A DNA stretch of 64,000 nt from assembly GCF_025567385.1 (NCBI RefSeq), contig NZ_JAOQJU010000011.1, positions 34,890 to 98,889 on the forward strand, in the 5' to 3' direction. Below the pieces are notes generated by a model. The model had not been told where the DNA came from and made no database searches. It saw only the letters and a program-made list of their open reading frames with translations. Made by a program: the position numbers and the translations under genes. Numbering within the stretch: position 1 is the first letter of the stretch; each line of letters begins with the position of its first letter. Shown one piece after another: positions 1-9,500 of the stretch. Origin of the DNA: Claveliimonas acetigenes. GTDB taxonomy: Bacteria; Bacillota; Clostridia; Lachnospirales; Lachnospiraceae.

Positions 1-486
1 ATACTCGTCTAACAGTTCACGGATTTCCATCTCTACTAATTCAAGAAGTTCTTCATCATCTACCATATCACATTTGTTCATGAATACAACGATGTAAGGA
101 ACACCTACCTGACGGGAAAGCAGGATATGCTCTCTTGTCTGAGCCATAACACCATCTGTAGCAGCAACAACAAGGATAGCACCATCCATCTGAGCTGCAC
201 CGGTAATCATGTTCTTAACGTAGTCAGCATGTCCTGGGCAGTCTACGTGAGCATAGTGACGCTTCTCTGTCTCATACTCAACGTGAGCTGTGGAAATTGT
301 GATACCACGTTCTCTTTCTTCCGGAGCCTTATCGATGTTCTCGAAATCTACAGCAGCGTTACCAGCTACTCTCTCAGCAAGAGTCTTGGTGATAGCAGCT
401 GTAAGAGTTGTTTTACCGTGGTCAACGTGACCGATTGTACCAATATTACAATGTGGTTTTGTTCTTTCAAATTTAGCCTTTGCCAT
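1..486 (-). CDS. tuf: Elongation factor Tu, N-terminal part (cut by window edge)
   Basis: EF-Tu carries aminoacyl-tRNA to the ribosome in a GTP-dependent step. The visible 162 residues begin MAKAKFERTKPHCNIGTIGH and contain the P-loop GHVDHGKT, the G3 motif DCPGHADY and the G4 motif NKCD, all in EF-Tu order. The start is the ATG at 484-486, preceded by an AAGGAGG ribosome site. The C-terminal two thirds lie beyond position 1. It follows fusA by about 150 bases and has its own promoter in that gap, so it can be expressed both with the str operon and alone. Identification is certain; whether a second tuf copy exists cannot be seen. Confidence 0.98.
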   Translation of the reverse strand, partial: MAKAKFERTKPHCNIGTIGHVDHGKTTLTAAITKTLAERVAGNAAVDFENIDKAPEERERGITISTAHVEYETEKRHYAHVDCPGHADYVKNMITGAAQMDGAILVVAATDGVMAQTREHILLSRQVGVPYIVVFMNKCDMVDDEELLELVEMEIRELLDEY

Positions 487-561
487 TTTGAATAATCCTC
501 CTTAATTAAATCGCCATATCTGGCATTCTACTAATATTAACAATTTACTCAGCTAGTTCTG

Positions 562-590
562 ATTATATTTCAAATCAACCCGTTTTTCAA
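562..590 (-). promoter_or_regulatory. Promoter of tuf
   Basis: On the minus strand TTGAAA and TATAAT are separated by exactly 17 bases in the fusA-tuf gap. A short GCCA-GATA-TGGC stem lies in the leader before the ribosome site. This fits a housekeeping sigma-A promoter giving extra EF-Tu transcript. Confidence 0.7.
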
Positions 591-639
591 GCCTTTTTCA
601 TACTTTTTAGCATAAATTACATAACAGTTCAGCTTGCGG

Positions 640-2754
640 TTAATTTTTTCCGGATAATACTTTTTCCTGTACAGACTTCGGAACCGGTTCATATTTCTCA
701 AAGAACATAGAGTAATTACCACGTCCCTGTGTTCTGGAACGTAAGTCTGTTGAATAACCGAACATCTCTGAAAGCGGTACGTAGCCACGTACAATCTTTC
801 CGCCGCCCAGGTCATCCATACCTTCGATACGTCCTCTCCTGGAGTTAATATCGCCGATGATATCTCCCATATACTCTTCCGGCATCGTTACTTCTACCTT
901 CATAATAGGCTCAAGCAGTACCGGAGCAGCCTTCTTCATCGCATCCTTGAATGCAAGAGAACCTGCAATGTGGAATGCCATTTCGCTTGAATCGACTTCA
1001 TGGTAAGAACCATCATATACATTAGCCTTAAGGCCGACAACCGGGAATCCTCCAAGGATACCGGATTTCATTGCTTCTTCAATACCCTCGCCGACAGCCG
1101 GGATATATTCCTTCGGAATTGCACCGCCGACAACAGTAGACTCAAACTTAAATACTTCCTCGCCATTGACATCCATTGGCTCGAATTTAACCTTACAGTG
1201 TCCGTACTGTCCACGTCCACCGGACTGCTTCGCGTACTTGCTGTCAACATCAACAGCTTTCGTAAATGCTTCCTTATAAGCAACCTGAGGAGCACCTACA
1301 TTAGCTTCTACCTTAAACTCACGAAGAAGTCTGTCTACAATAATCTCAAGATGAAGCTCACCCATACCGGCGATAATAGTCTGTCCTGTCTCCGGATCCG
1401 TATGCGCGCGGAATGTCGGGTCTTCTTCTGCCAGTTTCGCAAGAGATTCACCAAGTTTACCCTGGGAAGCCTTGGTCTTCGGCTCAATCGCAAGCTCGAT
1501 AACCGGCTCCGGGAATTCCATGGATTCCAGGATTACCGGATGCTGTTCGTCACAGATGGTATCTCCTGTTGTCGTAAACTTGAATCCAATTGCTGCCGCA
1601 ATATCACCGGAATATACTTTATCAAGCTCCTGTCTCTTATTTGCATGCATCTGCAGGATACGTCCTACACGCTCCTTCTTGCCCTTCGTTGCATTCAGGA
1701 CATAGGAACCTGAGTTACAGGATCCGGAATACACACGGAAGTAAGCAAGCTTACCTACAAATGGGTCTGTCATAATCTTAAATGCCAGCGCTGAGAACGG
1801 CTCTTCATCTGAAGAATGTCTTACAACTTCATTTCCATCCTCATCCACACCTTCGATCGGCGGAATGTCTGTCGGAGCCGGCATATATTCAACGATTGCG
1901 TCCAAAAGCTTCTGAACACCTTTATTTCTATATGCTGTACCACAGCAAACCGGAACTGCCGTACATTCACATGTCGCCTTACGCAGAACTCTCTTCAGGT
2001 CATCTACAGACGGCTCCTCGCCCTCCAGATATTCCATCATAAGATCATCATCCAGCTCGCAGATTTTCTCTACCAGCTCTGTATGATACAGTTCCGCATC
2101 ATCTTTCATATCTTCCGGAATCTCTACAACGGAAATGTCATCACCCTTCTCATCATTGTAGATGTAAGCTTCCATTTCCATCAGGTCAATGATTCCCTTA
2201 AATTCATCTTCTTTACCAATTGGCAGCTGAAGACAGATTGCATTCTTACCAAGTCTGGTTTTAATCTGCTCTACTGCATTGTAGAAATCAGCTCCCAGAA
2301 TGTCCATCTTGTTGATGAAAGCCATTCTTGGTACGTTGTATGTGTCTGCCTGACGCCATACATTCTCTGACTGCGGCTCAACACCACCCTTAGCACAGAA
2401 CACGCCGACAGCGCCGTCCAGTACACGGAGTGAACGCTCAACTTCAACAGTAAAGTCAACGTGTCCCGGAGTATCAATAATATTGATACGGTGTTCCAGG
2501 GCACCTGCCTTCGGTTTTGTGTGATCTTCCAAAGTCCAGTGGCATGTTGTAGCTGCAGAAGTAATCGTGATACCTCTTTCCTGCTCCTGTTCCATCCAGT
2601 CCATGGTAGCAGTACCCTCATGAGTATCACCAATCTTATAGTTTACACCGGTATAGTAGAGAATACGCTCTGTCAGCGTAGTCTTACCGGCATCAATATG
2701 CGCCATAATACCGATATTTCTGGTTCTCTCTAATGGATATTCTCTTCCAGCCAT
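640..2754 (-). CDS. fusA: Elongation factor G
   Basis: EF-G is the ribosomal translocase GTPase (704 residues, the usual length). The N-terminus carries the P-loop AHIDAGKTTLTERIL, followed by DTPGHVDF and NKMD; later come the domain IV and V sequences typical of EF-G (for example SGGRGQYGHCKV and the C-terminal GYVPLSEMFGYSTDLRS). It lies 15 bases after rpsG in the order rpsL-rpsG-fusA-tuf, the classical str operon. There is nothing unusual in length or motifs. Confidence 0.98.
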   Translation of the reverse strand: MAGREYPLERTRNIGIMAHIDAGKTTLTERILYYTGVNYKIGDTHEGTATMDWMEQEQERGITITSAATTCHWTLEDHTKPKAGALEHRINIIDTPGHVDFTVEVERSLRVLDGAVGVFCAKGGVEPQSENVWRQADTYNVPRMAFINKMDILGADFYNAVEQIKTRLGKNAICLQLPIGKEDEFKGIIDLMEMEAYIYNDEKGDDISVVEIPEDMKDDAELYHTELVEKICELDDDLMMEYLEGEEPSVDDLKRVLRKATCECTAVPVCCGTAYRNKGVQKLLDAIVEYMPAPTDIPPIEGVDEDGNEVVRHSSDEEPFSALAFKIMTDPFVGKLAYFRVYSGSCNSGSYVLNATKGKKERVGRILQMHANKRQELDKVYSGDIAAAIGFKFTTTGDTICDEQHPVILESMEFPEPVIELAIEPKTKASQGKLGESLAKLAEEDPTFRAHTDPETGQTIIAGMGELHLEIIVDRLLREFKVEANVGAPQVAYKEAFTKAVDVDSKYAKQSGGRGQYGHCKVKFEPMDVNGEEVFKFESTVVGGAIPKEYIPAVGEGIEEAMKSGILGGFPVVGLKANVYDGSYHEVDSSEMAFHIAGSLAFKDAMKKAAPVLLEPIMKVEVTMPEEYMGDIIGDINSRRGRIEGMDDLGGGKIVRGYVPLSEMFGYSTDLRSRTQGRGNYSMFFEKYEPVPKSVQEKVLSGKN

Positions 2755-2769
2755 TGTTGCCTCCTAAAA

Positions 2770-3240
2770 TTAGAAACGATAGTGAGCAAACGCCTTGTTT
2801 GCTTCTGCCATCTTGTGCATATCTTCTTTTCTCTTTACAGATGCACCTGTATTATTTGCCGCATCCATAATCTCATTCGCCAGTTTTTCTTCCATCGTCT
2901 TCTCTCCTCTTTTACGAGAAAACATAGTAAGCCAGCGAAGAGCAAGAGCCTGTCTTCTGTCAGCTCTTACTTCAATCGGCACCTGATATGTTGCTCCACC
3001 GATACGTCTTGCCTTTACTTCCAGCAATGGCATGATGTTATTCATTGCCTCTTCAAATACTTCGATTGCCGGTTTGCCGGTCTTTTCTGCAACTCTGTCA
3101 AACGCTCCATATACAATCTTCTGAGCTACACCTTTCTTACCATCTAACATAATGTTATTGATAAGCTTTGTAACCACTTTATTATTGTATAATGGATCTG
3201 CTAATACATCTCTTTTTTGAGTATGTCCTTTACGTGGCAC
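2770..3240 (-). CDS. rpsG: 30S ribosomal protein S7
   Basis: S7 is the primary 16S rRNA-binding protein that organises the 30S head. The protein is 156 residues, starting VPRKGHTQKRDVLADPLYNN. I chose the GTG at 3238-3240 because AAGGAGGGAAGG lies directly upstream and the family begins at this point; an upstream ATG in frame would add 17 residues not found in S7. It is the second gene of the str operon, after rpsL and before fusA. Confidence 0.96.
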   Translation of the reverse strand: MPRKGHTQKRDVLADPLYNNKVVTKLINNIMLDGKKGVAQKIVYGAFDRVAEKTGKPAIEVFEEAMNNIMPLLEVKARRIGGATYQVPIEVRADRRQALALRWLTMFSRKRGEKTMEEKLANEIMDAANNTGASVKRKEDMHKMAEANKAFAHYRF

Positions 3241-3448
3241 GGTCCTTCCCTCCTTAAACATTATTGATTGCCAGGAAAAATCTTCCTGCAAAAATTTAAT
3301 TCATCGGTACTCACATGTGTCGTTCTGATGATACTGTGTAGTGCACAGGGCATACCTTCTATAATCATAACCCTGCAACTTACTTTCTCATAGTTCTGTT
3401 TGTGAATATTCAATTCAATATGGTAGTTCTTCTTACTAGGCTCGAAAA

Positions 3449-3871
3449 CTACTTCTTAGCGTCTTTTGGTCTCTTAGCGCCGTATTTAGAACGAGCCTGT
3501 CTTCTCTTCGCTACACCTGCTGTATCCAGTGTACCTCTGACAATGTGGTATCTTGTACCAGGAAGGTCTTTTACTCTTCCTCCACGGATCAGAACAACGC
3601 TATGCTCCTGAAGGTTGTGTCCTTCTCCCGGGATATAGCTTGTTACTTCGATTCCGTTAGACAGACGAACTCTGGCGATCTTTCTAAGAGCTGAGTTAGG
3701 CTTCTTAGGTGTAGCAGTCTTAACAGCTGTACACACGCCTCTCTTCTGAGGAGCAGAAGCATCTGTCGCTCTCTTTCTTAAAGAGTTGTAACCTTTCTGA
3801 AGTGCCGGAGCTGTAGATTTCTTTACAGAAGTCTGACGTCCCTTTCTAACTAACTGATTAAATGTTGGCAT
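3449..3871 (-). CDS. rpsL: 30S ribosomal protein S12
   Basis: S12 sits at the decoding centre and controls accuracy. The 140-residue protein starts MPTFNQLVRKGRQ at an ATG preceded by AGGAGGTGAAAGAG. It has the conserved TPKKPNSALRK and GEGHNLQEHS loops with wild-type lysines at the positions where streptomycin-resistance changes occur, so nothing suggests ribosomal streptomycin resistance. An insertion (GYNSLRKRATDASAP) relative to the enterobacterial protein is the usual Firmicutes form. It is the first gene of the str operon and has its own promoter. Confidence 0.97.
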   Translation of the reverse strand: MPTFNQLVRKGRQTSVKKSTAPALQKGYNSLRKRATDASAPQKRGVCTAVKTATPKKPNSALRKIARVRLSNGIEVTSYIPGEGHNLQEHSVVLIRGGRVKDLPGTRYHIVRGTLDTAGVAKRRQARSKYGAKRPKDAKK

Positions 3872-3968
3872 CTCTTTCACCTCCTATGATGTAAAATAAG
3901 TTACTGGTTAAACAAATCTTGTTTAAACGCGCACAAAAAATGAATGCATCTTACATGCACGCTAGACT

Positions 3969-3997
3969 ATTTTATTATGTTTAAATCTAAAAGTCAA
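3969..3997 (-). promoter_or_regulatory. Promoter of the rpsL-rpsG-fusA operon
   Basis: TTGACT and TAAAAT are separated by 17 bases on the minus strand. The transcript would have a leader of roughly 90 bases that includes a stem of TTAAACAA with TTGTTTAA (about 3910-3935) before the rpsL ribosome site. Confidence 0.7.
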
Positions 3998-4045
3998 GGC
4001 ATTTTTCCGGGTTTTAGAAAAATACAGCGCAAAAGACTGTTATCC

Positions 4046-4609
4046 CTATAATCCCAGCACATCGGAAATAGCGCCCATTTCTTCCAACGCCACATCAATC
4101 AAATCATCCAGGCTGAGTCCCGTAAACTCGATCACTTCCATATAATCACGGTTTGCTCCTGCCGCGAATCTCATTTCATTAAACCGCTTCATTACGGATT
4201 TGTGCTTCACACTGGCAATTTTCTTATCCGGATAAATCTGAGCAACCGCTTTTACAAAGCCACTCATCGGATCTGCCGCCAGAACAGAATACTGCAGCTT
4301 TGTCTTTGCTTTCATACCACATTTAGGATTGTGCGCCTTGATTGCGTCAAACAACACTTTGTCATCGATTCCTTCTTTTTTCAAAATCTCTACAGACGTA
4401 GGACCATGAACACTCAAATCATGCTGCCAATCACACTGCTCTTCATCCAGATCATGCAGAAGACCTACGATTCCCCAGTATTCCACCTCGTCGGGAGCAA
4501 GCCTCTTAGCAAGCCCTTTCATGATTGCTTCCACAGCATAAGAATGTGTGATATAATTTTCACCTTTCATGTACTTCATTAAAATCTCATGTGCCTGTTC
4601 TCTGTTCAC
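4046..4609 (-). CDS. HD-domain hydrolase
   Basis: The protein (187 residues from the chosen start) has the HD-superfamily pattern: a first histidine in ITHSYAVE, then LLHDLDEE, then a later aspartate in AADPMSGF. HD proteins of this size are metal-dependent phosphohydrolases; the substrate here is unknown. I take the GTG at 4607-4609 as start because GGAGGGAATAAAA precedes it; a GTG 27 bases further up lacks a good site. It lies between the M24 peptidase and rpsL on the same strand, after a terminator, so it is probably transcribed separately. No symbol is justified. Confidence 0.8.
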   Translation of the reverse strand: MNREQAHEILMKYMKGENYITHSYAVEAIMKGLAKRLAPDEVEYWGIVGLLHDLDEEQCDWQHDLSVHGPTSVEILKKEGIDDKVLFDAIKAHNPKCGMKAKTKLQYSVLAADPMSGFVKAVAQIYPDKKIASVKHKSVMKRFNEMRFAAGANRDYMEVIEFTGLSLDDLIDVALEEMGAISDVLGL

Positions 4610-4723
4610 TTTTATTCCCTCCTGCTTTAAATCCACCTATACTATATATGTACAGTAGTTTACCATACTCCCGACAAAATGTGAATCCTTTTGCAAACGG
4701 TACTCTTTAACAGTTTCAGTGGC

Positions 4724-4762
4724 AAAAAAATCCGCTTAGCAGTATTCCAGCTAAACGGATTC
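4724..4762 (-). terminator. Rho-independent terminator after the M24 peptidase gene
   Basis: On the minus strand a stem of ATCCGTTTAGC with GCTAAGCGGAT (one G-T pair, 9-base loop) is followed directly by TTTTTT. Confidence 0.85.
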
Positions 4763-4809
4763 CTGTTTCTATTATTTAATTTGCTTATCCTTTACATATA
4801 TTATTACTA

Positions 4810-5895
4810 TTATTCTTCCGGTACTACAATCAAATCCTTTGTAAAGTGATTCAATACTTCACATCCATCTTCTGTGATAATCACAAGGTCTTCAATACGA
4901 ACGCCGATGCCTTCATCCGGAAGATAGATTCCCGGCTCTACAGAAAAGCACTGTCCAACCTGAATAATATCTTCATTTACAGAAGACACATCGCCAAACT
5001 CATGGTCTTCAAGACCGATAGAATGACCGGTTCTGTGTGTAAAGTATTTCCCATATCCCTTCTCTTCAATATAATTTCTTGCAGCAAGGTCAACGTCGCA
5101 CATTCTGTTACCGGGCTTTGCCGCCTCAATGCCGCGTCTGTTTGCTTCCACTACAATATCATAGATTTCCTTCGCTCTGTCAGACACTTCGCCGATAAAT
5201 ACCGTTCTTGTCATATCAGAAGCATAATTATCCTTAAATCCGCCGATATCCAGGATGACACAATCGCCGCGTTTTCCCTTGGAATCATCTGTTACATGAT
5301 GCGGATCCGCCGCTCCCTTTGCATAAGCCGTAATCGGGTCGAAGGATACATCCTCACAGCCAAGTTCCTTGTAAATGTCACGGATTTTCTGGTTCAGTTC
5401 TTTTTCCGTAAGTCCTTTTGCTACCCACGGGATCAGCTTTTCCATAGCAATATCATTCAATCTGGAGGATTCGCGCATTAACTCCTGCTCTTTTTCGTCC
5501 TTTACCATACGGATATAGTCAACGATCGGAGAACCATTGACAAACTTACTTCCTCCGCCCAGCTCCTGAAGACGGATTAAGAATCTTGCCGGCCATGTCT
5601 TGTCGATACCCATAACCTTGTCCTTCTCTACAAAACGGCTTAAGATTTCAACCCCGTCCTGAATATCGTTGTACCATACCAGTTCAACTCCCAGATCTTT
5701 CTCCTGCGGGAAAAGTTCATTGATTACAAGCTTATGATTCCCGTTTACATTCAGGTAAAGAGCAAGAAGCCTTTCCCCCGGAATAATCCACTTGCCTGTC
5801 AAATAAAAAATAGCAACCGGGTCGGAAATAATCATCTGCGGCACGCCATGCTCTTCCATTGATTTTAAAATTCTTGATACTTTTCCTTGATCCAT
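4810..5895 (-). CDS. M24-family Xaa-Pro peptidase
   Basis: A pita-bread-fold metallopeptidase that would remove N-terminal residues before proline in the cytoplasm. The N-terminal half is the creatinase-like domain (VAIFYLTGKWIIPGER). The C-terminal half carries the metal ligands in order: two aspartates in LDIGGFKDNYASDMTR, the histidine in GHSIGLEDHE, and glutamates in FSVEPGIYL and GVRIED. I prefer the ATG at 5893-5895 (361 residues), with GGGG upstream; an ATG nine codons earlier has no visible ribosome site. It has its own promoter and terminator, so it is a single-gene unit. Its place between rpoC and rpsL is unusual. Confidence 0.9.
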   Translation of the reverse strand: MDQGKVSRILKSMEEHGVPQMIISDPVAIFYLTGKWIIPGERLLALYLNVNGNHKLVINELFPQEKDLGVELVWYNDIQDGVEILSRFVEKDKVMGIDKTWPARFLIRLQELGGGSKFVNGSPIVDYIRMVKDEKEQELMRESSRLNDIAMEKLIPWVAKGLTEKELNQKIRDIYKELGCEDVSFDPITAYAKGAADPHHVTDDSKGKRGDCVILDIGGFKDNYASDMTRTVFIGEVSDRAKEIYDIVVEANRRGIEAAKPGNRMCDVDLAARNYIEEKGYGKYFTHRTGHSIGLEDHEFGDVSSVNEDIIQVGQCFSVEPGIYLPDEGIGVRIEDLVIITEDGCEVLNHFTKDLIVVPEE

Positions 5896-5964
5896 CGTTT
5901 TCCCCAACCTTTCATTAGTCATTACTTGAAACCGGCTCTCTGAGTGCCGATTTTTCTTTCTTCA

Positions 5965-5993
5965 ATTATAGTATCTTCCCTTATAAAAGTCAA
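5965..5993 (-). promoter_or_regulatory. Promoter of the M24 peptidase gene
   Basis: TTGACT, a 17-base spacer and a perfect TATAAT are seen on the minus strand, about 70 bases before the chosen start. Confidence 0.8.
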
Positions 5994-6025
5994 TCGGAGA
6001 GACAGGGTATTCTCCATCTCTCCGA
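5994..6025 (-). terminator. Hairpin after the XRE regulator gene, probable terminator
   Basis: TCGGAGAGA pairs perfectly with TCTCTCCGA across a 14-base loop. The following sequence on the minus strand is only moderately T-rich and forms the -35 box of the next promoter, so termination may be partial. Confidence 0.55.
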
Positions 6026-6064
6026 ATAAAACTTGTAACCACTCAGCCGGAGAAGGCTTATAGC

Positions 6065-6361
6065 CTAAGCCTGTCCATCTGCCTGATCCACAAGGCAGAT
6101 CTCTAACTGCATTCCCATGCTTGCCGCCACTCTCGCCAGCATATCCACTGTGGGGCTGTGCTTACCTCCCTCAAGCCTCGCAATATTCGGTCTCTTCACG
6201 CCTGATACGTCAGCAACCTGCTGCTGCGTCAGCCCCTTATCCTTGCGGGCCTTTGCATACTGTCTTCCCACCGCCTCGCTGAGCTTCTCCTGATATGCTC
6301 TTACTACATATCTGTTATCCTTCATCTCCACCATCTCAATCTCTGCATTCTCACGCTTCAT
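6065..6361 (-). CDS. XRE-family helix-turn-helix regulator (HigA-like)
   Basis: A 98-residue DNA-binding protein. Residues about 40-90 form an XRE/Cro helix-turn-helix: KGLTQQQVADVSGVKRPNIA is the helix-turn-helix, then RLEGGKHSPTVDMLARVA. Such proteins are often antitoxins of HigBA-type pairs, but no toxin gene lies beside it. The start is the ATG at 6359-6361 with GGAGGATGGGAT upstream; an upstream in-frame ATG would read through the promoter. The promoter holds an inverted repeat in its spacer, which suggests self-repression. It lies alone between rpoC and the M24 gene. Confidence 0.85.
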   Translation of the reverse strand: MKRENAEIEMVEMKDNRYVVRAYQEKLSEAVGRQYAKARKDKGLTQQQVADVSGVKRPNIARLEGGKHSPTVDMLARVAASMGMQLEICLVDQADGQA

Positions 6362-6389
6362 ATCCCATCCTCCATGGTCCGTTTTTTTA

Positions 6390-6418
6390 ATAGTATCAAC
6401 AGCGTTACTTGTTGTCAA
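6390..6418 (-). promoter_or_regulatory. Promoter with internal dyad, XRE gene
   Basis: A consensus TTGACA and TACTAT are separated by 17 bases. Within the spacer and -35 edge lies the dyad CAACA-N8-TGTTG (6397-6414), a good candidate operator for the XRE protein encoded about 30 bases downstream. Confidence 0.75.
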
Positions 6419-6438
6419 GTCTTTTTTAGAAAAATTAG

Positions 6439-6487
6439 GATATGCCGGAAAATTTCTGTCATAAAGACTGTAATTTTCCGGCATATC
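6439..6487 (-). terminator. Terminator of rpoC
   Basis: Two perfect 16-base arms (6439-6454 and 6472-6487, core GCCGGAAAATT) flank a 17-base loop, about 20 bases after the rpoC stop. On the minus strand TTTTT follows within a few bases. It may work on both strands. Confidence 0.75.
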
Positions 6488-6507
6488 TTAATCATACCCT
6501 ATTGATT

Positions 6508-9500
6508 CTATTCTTCTATTTCTACTACTTCTTCAGCATCAGGCATCTCGATCTCTTCATCAAAGGACAATTCATCATCCATATCCAATTCCGTATCCAG
6601 CTTCACATCACGGTACTTTCTCATACCCGTACCTGCCGGAATCGGCTTACCGATAATAACATTCTCCTTCATTCCTACCAGATGGTCAACCTTGCCCTTG
6701 ATAGCTGCTTCTGTCAGAACTTTCGTAGTCTCCTGGAAGGATGCTGCTGACAGGAAGGAATTCGTTGCAAGAGACGCTTTGGTTATACCAAGCATTACCT
6801 GTGATCCGGTTGCAGGCGTAAGTCCTTCTGCTTCCAGTTCTTCATTCTTATCCTCAAATTCCAGAATATCTACCATTGTTCCCGGAAGGAATCCGGAATC
6901 TCCGGCTTCTTCAATATGAATCTTCTTCAGCATCTGACGTACAAGCACCTCGATATGCTTATCGTTAATATCAACACCCTGAAGACGGTAAACTCTCTGA
7001 ACCTCACGCAGCATATAATCCTGCACCGCGCGCAGTCCCTTAATCTTCAACAGATCATGCGGATTTACACTACCCTCTGTCAGCTCATCGCCCGCTGCCA
7101 GAACCGCTCCGTCCATAATCTTGATTCTGGAACCATATGGAATCAGATAAGCCTTAGATTCGCCGGTCTCATTATTGGTCACAATAATCTCGCGCTTCTT
7201 CTTTGTATCGTTAATTGACGCAACACCGCTGATTTCCGTAATGATTGCAAGTCCCTTCGGCTTTCTCGCCTCAAAAAGCTCCTCGACACGGGGAAGACCC
7301 TGTGTAATATCATCACCGGCAACACCGCCCGTATGGAAGGTTCTCATGGTAAGCTGTGTACCCGGCTCGCCAATGGACTGTGCCGCGATAATACCAACAG
7401 CCTCGCCCACCTGTACCGGCTCTCCGGTCGCCATGTTAGCTCCGTAGCACTTCGCGCACACGCCGTTATGCGATTTACAGGTAAGGATGGTACGGATCTT
7501 AATCTTCTTCGGCGTTTCTCCATTTTCATCCACACCATATTTCATAATTCTCTCCGCACGTTTTGGAGTAACCATATGATTTGCTTTTACGATAACATTA
7601 CCGTCTTTATCATGAATATCCTCGCACAGGAAGCGTCCTGTAATACGTTCCTGAAGGCTTTCAATCTCTTCATTTCCATCCATGAATGCCTCAACATACA
7701 TTCCGGGGATTTCTTTCCCATCTTTACGGCAGTCAACATCATGAATAATCACGTGCTGGGAAACATCAACCATTCGTCTGGTCAGGTATCCGGAATCGGC
7801 AGTACGCAGAGCCGTATCTGACAGACCTTTTCGTGCTCCGTGCGCAGACATAAAGTATTCCAATACGTCCAAACCTTCACGGAAATTGGACTTAATTGGC
7901 AACTCAATAGTACGTCCGGTCGTATCCGCCATCAATCCACGCATACCTGCAAGCTGTTTAATCTGTTTGTCAGAGCCACGGGCTCCTGAATCTGCCATCA
8001 TGAAAATATTGTTATATTTATCCAAACCGGAAAGCAGCGCCTCTGTCAGGGCATCATCTGTTGCCTTCCAGGTTTCTACAACTTCTTTGTAACGCTCTTC
8101 TTCCGTAATCAGACCACGCTTATAGTTTCTCGTAATCCTGTCTACAGTTTCCTGTGCCTTCGCAATCATTTCCGGTTTCTGCGGCGGTACCGTCATATCC
8201 GAGATAGATACGGTCATAGCCGCCCTTGTGGAGTACTTATAACCGGTTGCCTTAATAGCATCCAGCACTTCCGCCGTCTTCGTCGCACCGTGGGTATTGA
8301 TTACTTTCTCAAGGATCTTCTTCAGCTGTTTCTTTCCTACATGGAAATCAATTTCCGGAAGAAGCTCATTGCCTTCCACTTCACGGTCTACGAATCCCAG
8401 ATCCTGCGGAATGATTTCATTGAAAATGAACCGTCCCAGCGTAGATTCTACCGTTCCTGTCTTCACAGTTCCATCCGGCATGGTCTTAGACACACGGACT
8501 TTAATCCGGGAATGCAGAGTCAGCGCCTCGTTTTCATATGCAAGAATCGCTTCATTCACGCTCTTAAATATCTTACCCTCGCCAAGTGCTCCCGGCCTCT
8601 CCTGTGTCAGATAATAAATACCAAGCACCATATCCTGAGAAGGAACGGCAACCGGTCCTCCGTCAGAAGGCTTCAGAAGGTTATTCGGTGACAGAAGCAG
8701 GAAACGGCATTCTGCCTGTGCCTCAACGGAAAGAGGAAGATGTACAGCCATCTGGTCTCCGTCAAAGTCTGCATTGTAAGCCGTACATACCAATGGATGA
8801 AGCTTAATCGCCTTACCTTCTACAAGGATGGGCTCAAATGCCTGAATACCAAGTCTGTGGAGCGTAGGGGCACGGTTCAGCATAACCGGATGCTCTTTGA
8901 TAACATCCTCCAGCACATCCCATACCTCCGGCTGCCATCTCTCCACCATCTTCTTCGCATTTTTAATATTGTGCGCAATTCCATTCTGCACCAGCTCTTT
9001 CATAACAAAAGGCTTGAACAGCTCAAGCGCCATCTCTTTCGGAAGGCCGCACTGATAAATCTTAAGCTCCGGTCCCACGACAATAACCGAACGTCCGGAA
9101 TAGTCAACACGCTTACCCAGCAAGTTCTGACGGAAACGTCCGGATTTACCCTTCAGCATATCAGAAAGGGATTTCAGCGCTCTGTTTCCGGGTCCTGTTA
9201 CCGGACGGCCGCGGCGTCCGTTGTCAATCAGGGCGTCCACTGCCTCCTGCAGCATTCTCTTTTCATTTCTTACGATAATATCCGGCGCGCCAAGCTCAAG
9301 CAGGCGTTTCAGACGGTTATTTCTATTAATAATTCTTCTGTACAGATCATTCAGGTCAGAGGTTGCAAAACGTCCGCCGTCAAGCTGGACCATCGGACGA
9401 AGATCCGGCGGAATCACCGGGATATTCGTCATAATCATCCATTCCGGCTTATTTCCGGATTCACGGAAAGCTTCCACCACTTCCAGACGCTTCACGATTC

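Noticed and set aside
1000..1713. 237-codon plus-strand frame opposite fusA, and similar long plus-strand frames opposite rpoB, rpoC, jetC and the sugar genes
   Set aside because: They are shadows of strongly coding minus-strand genes, with no ribosome site and no recognisable protein.
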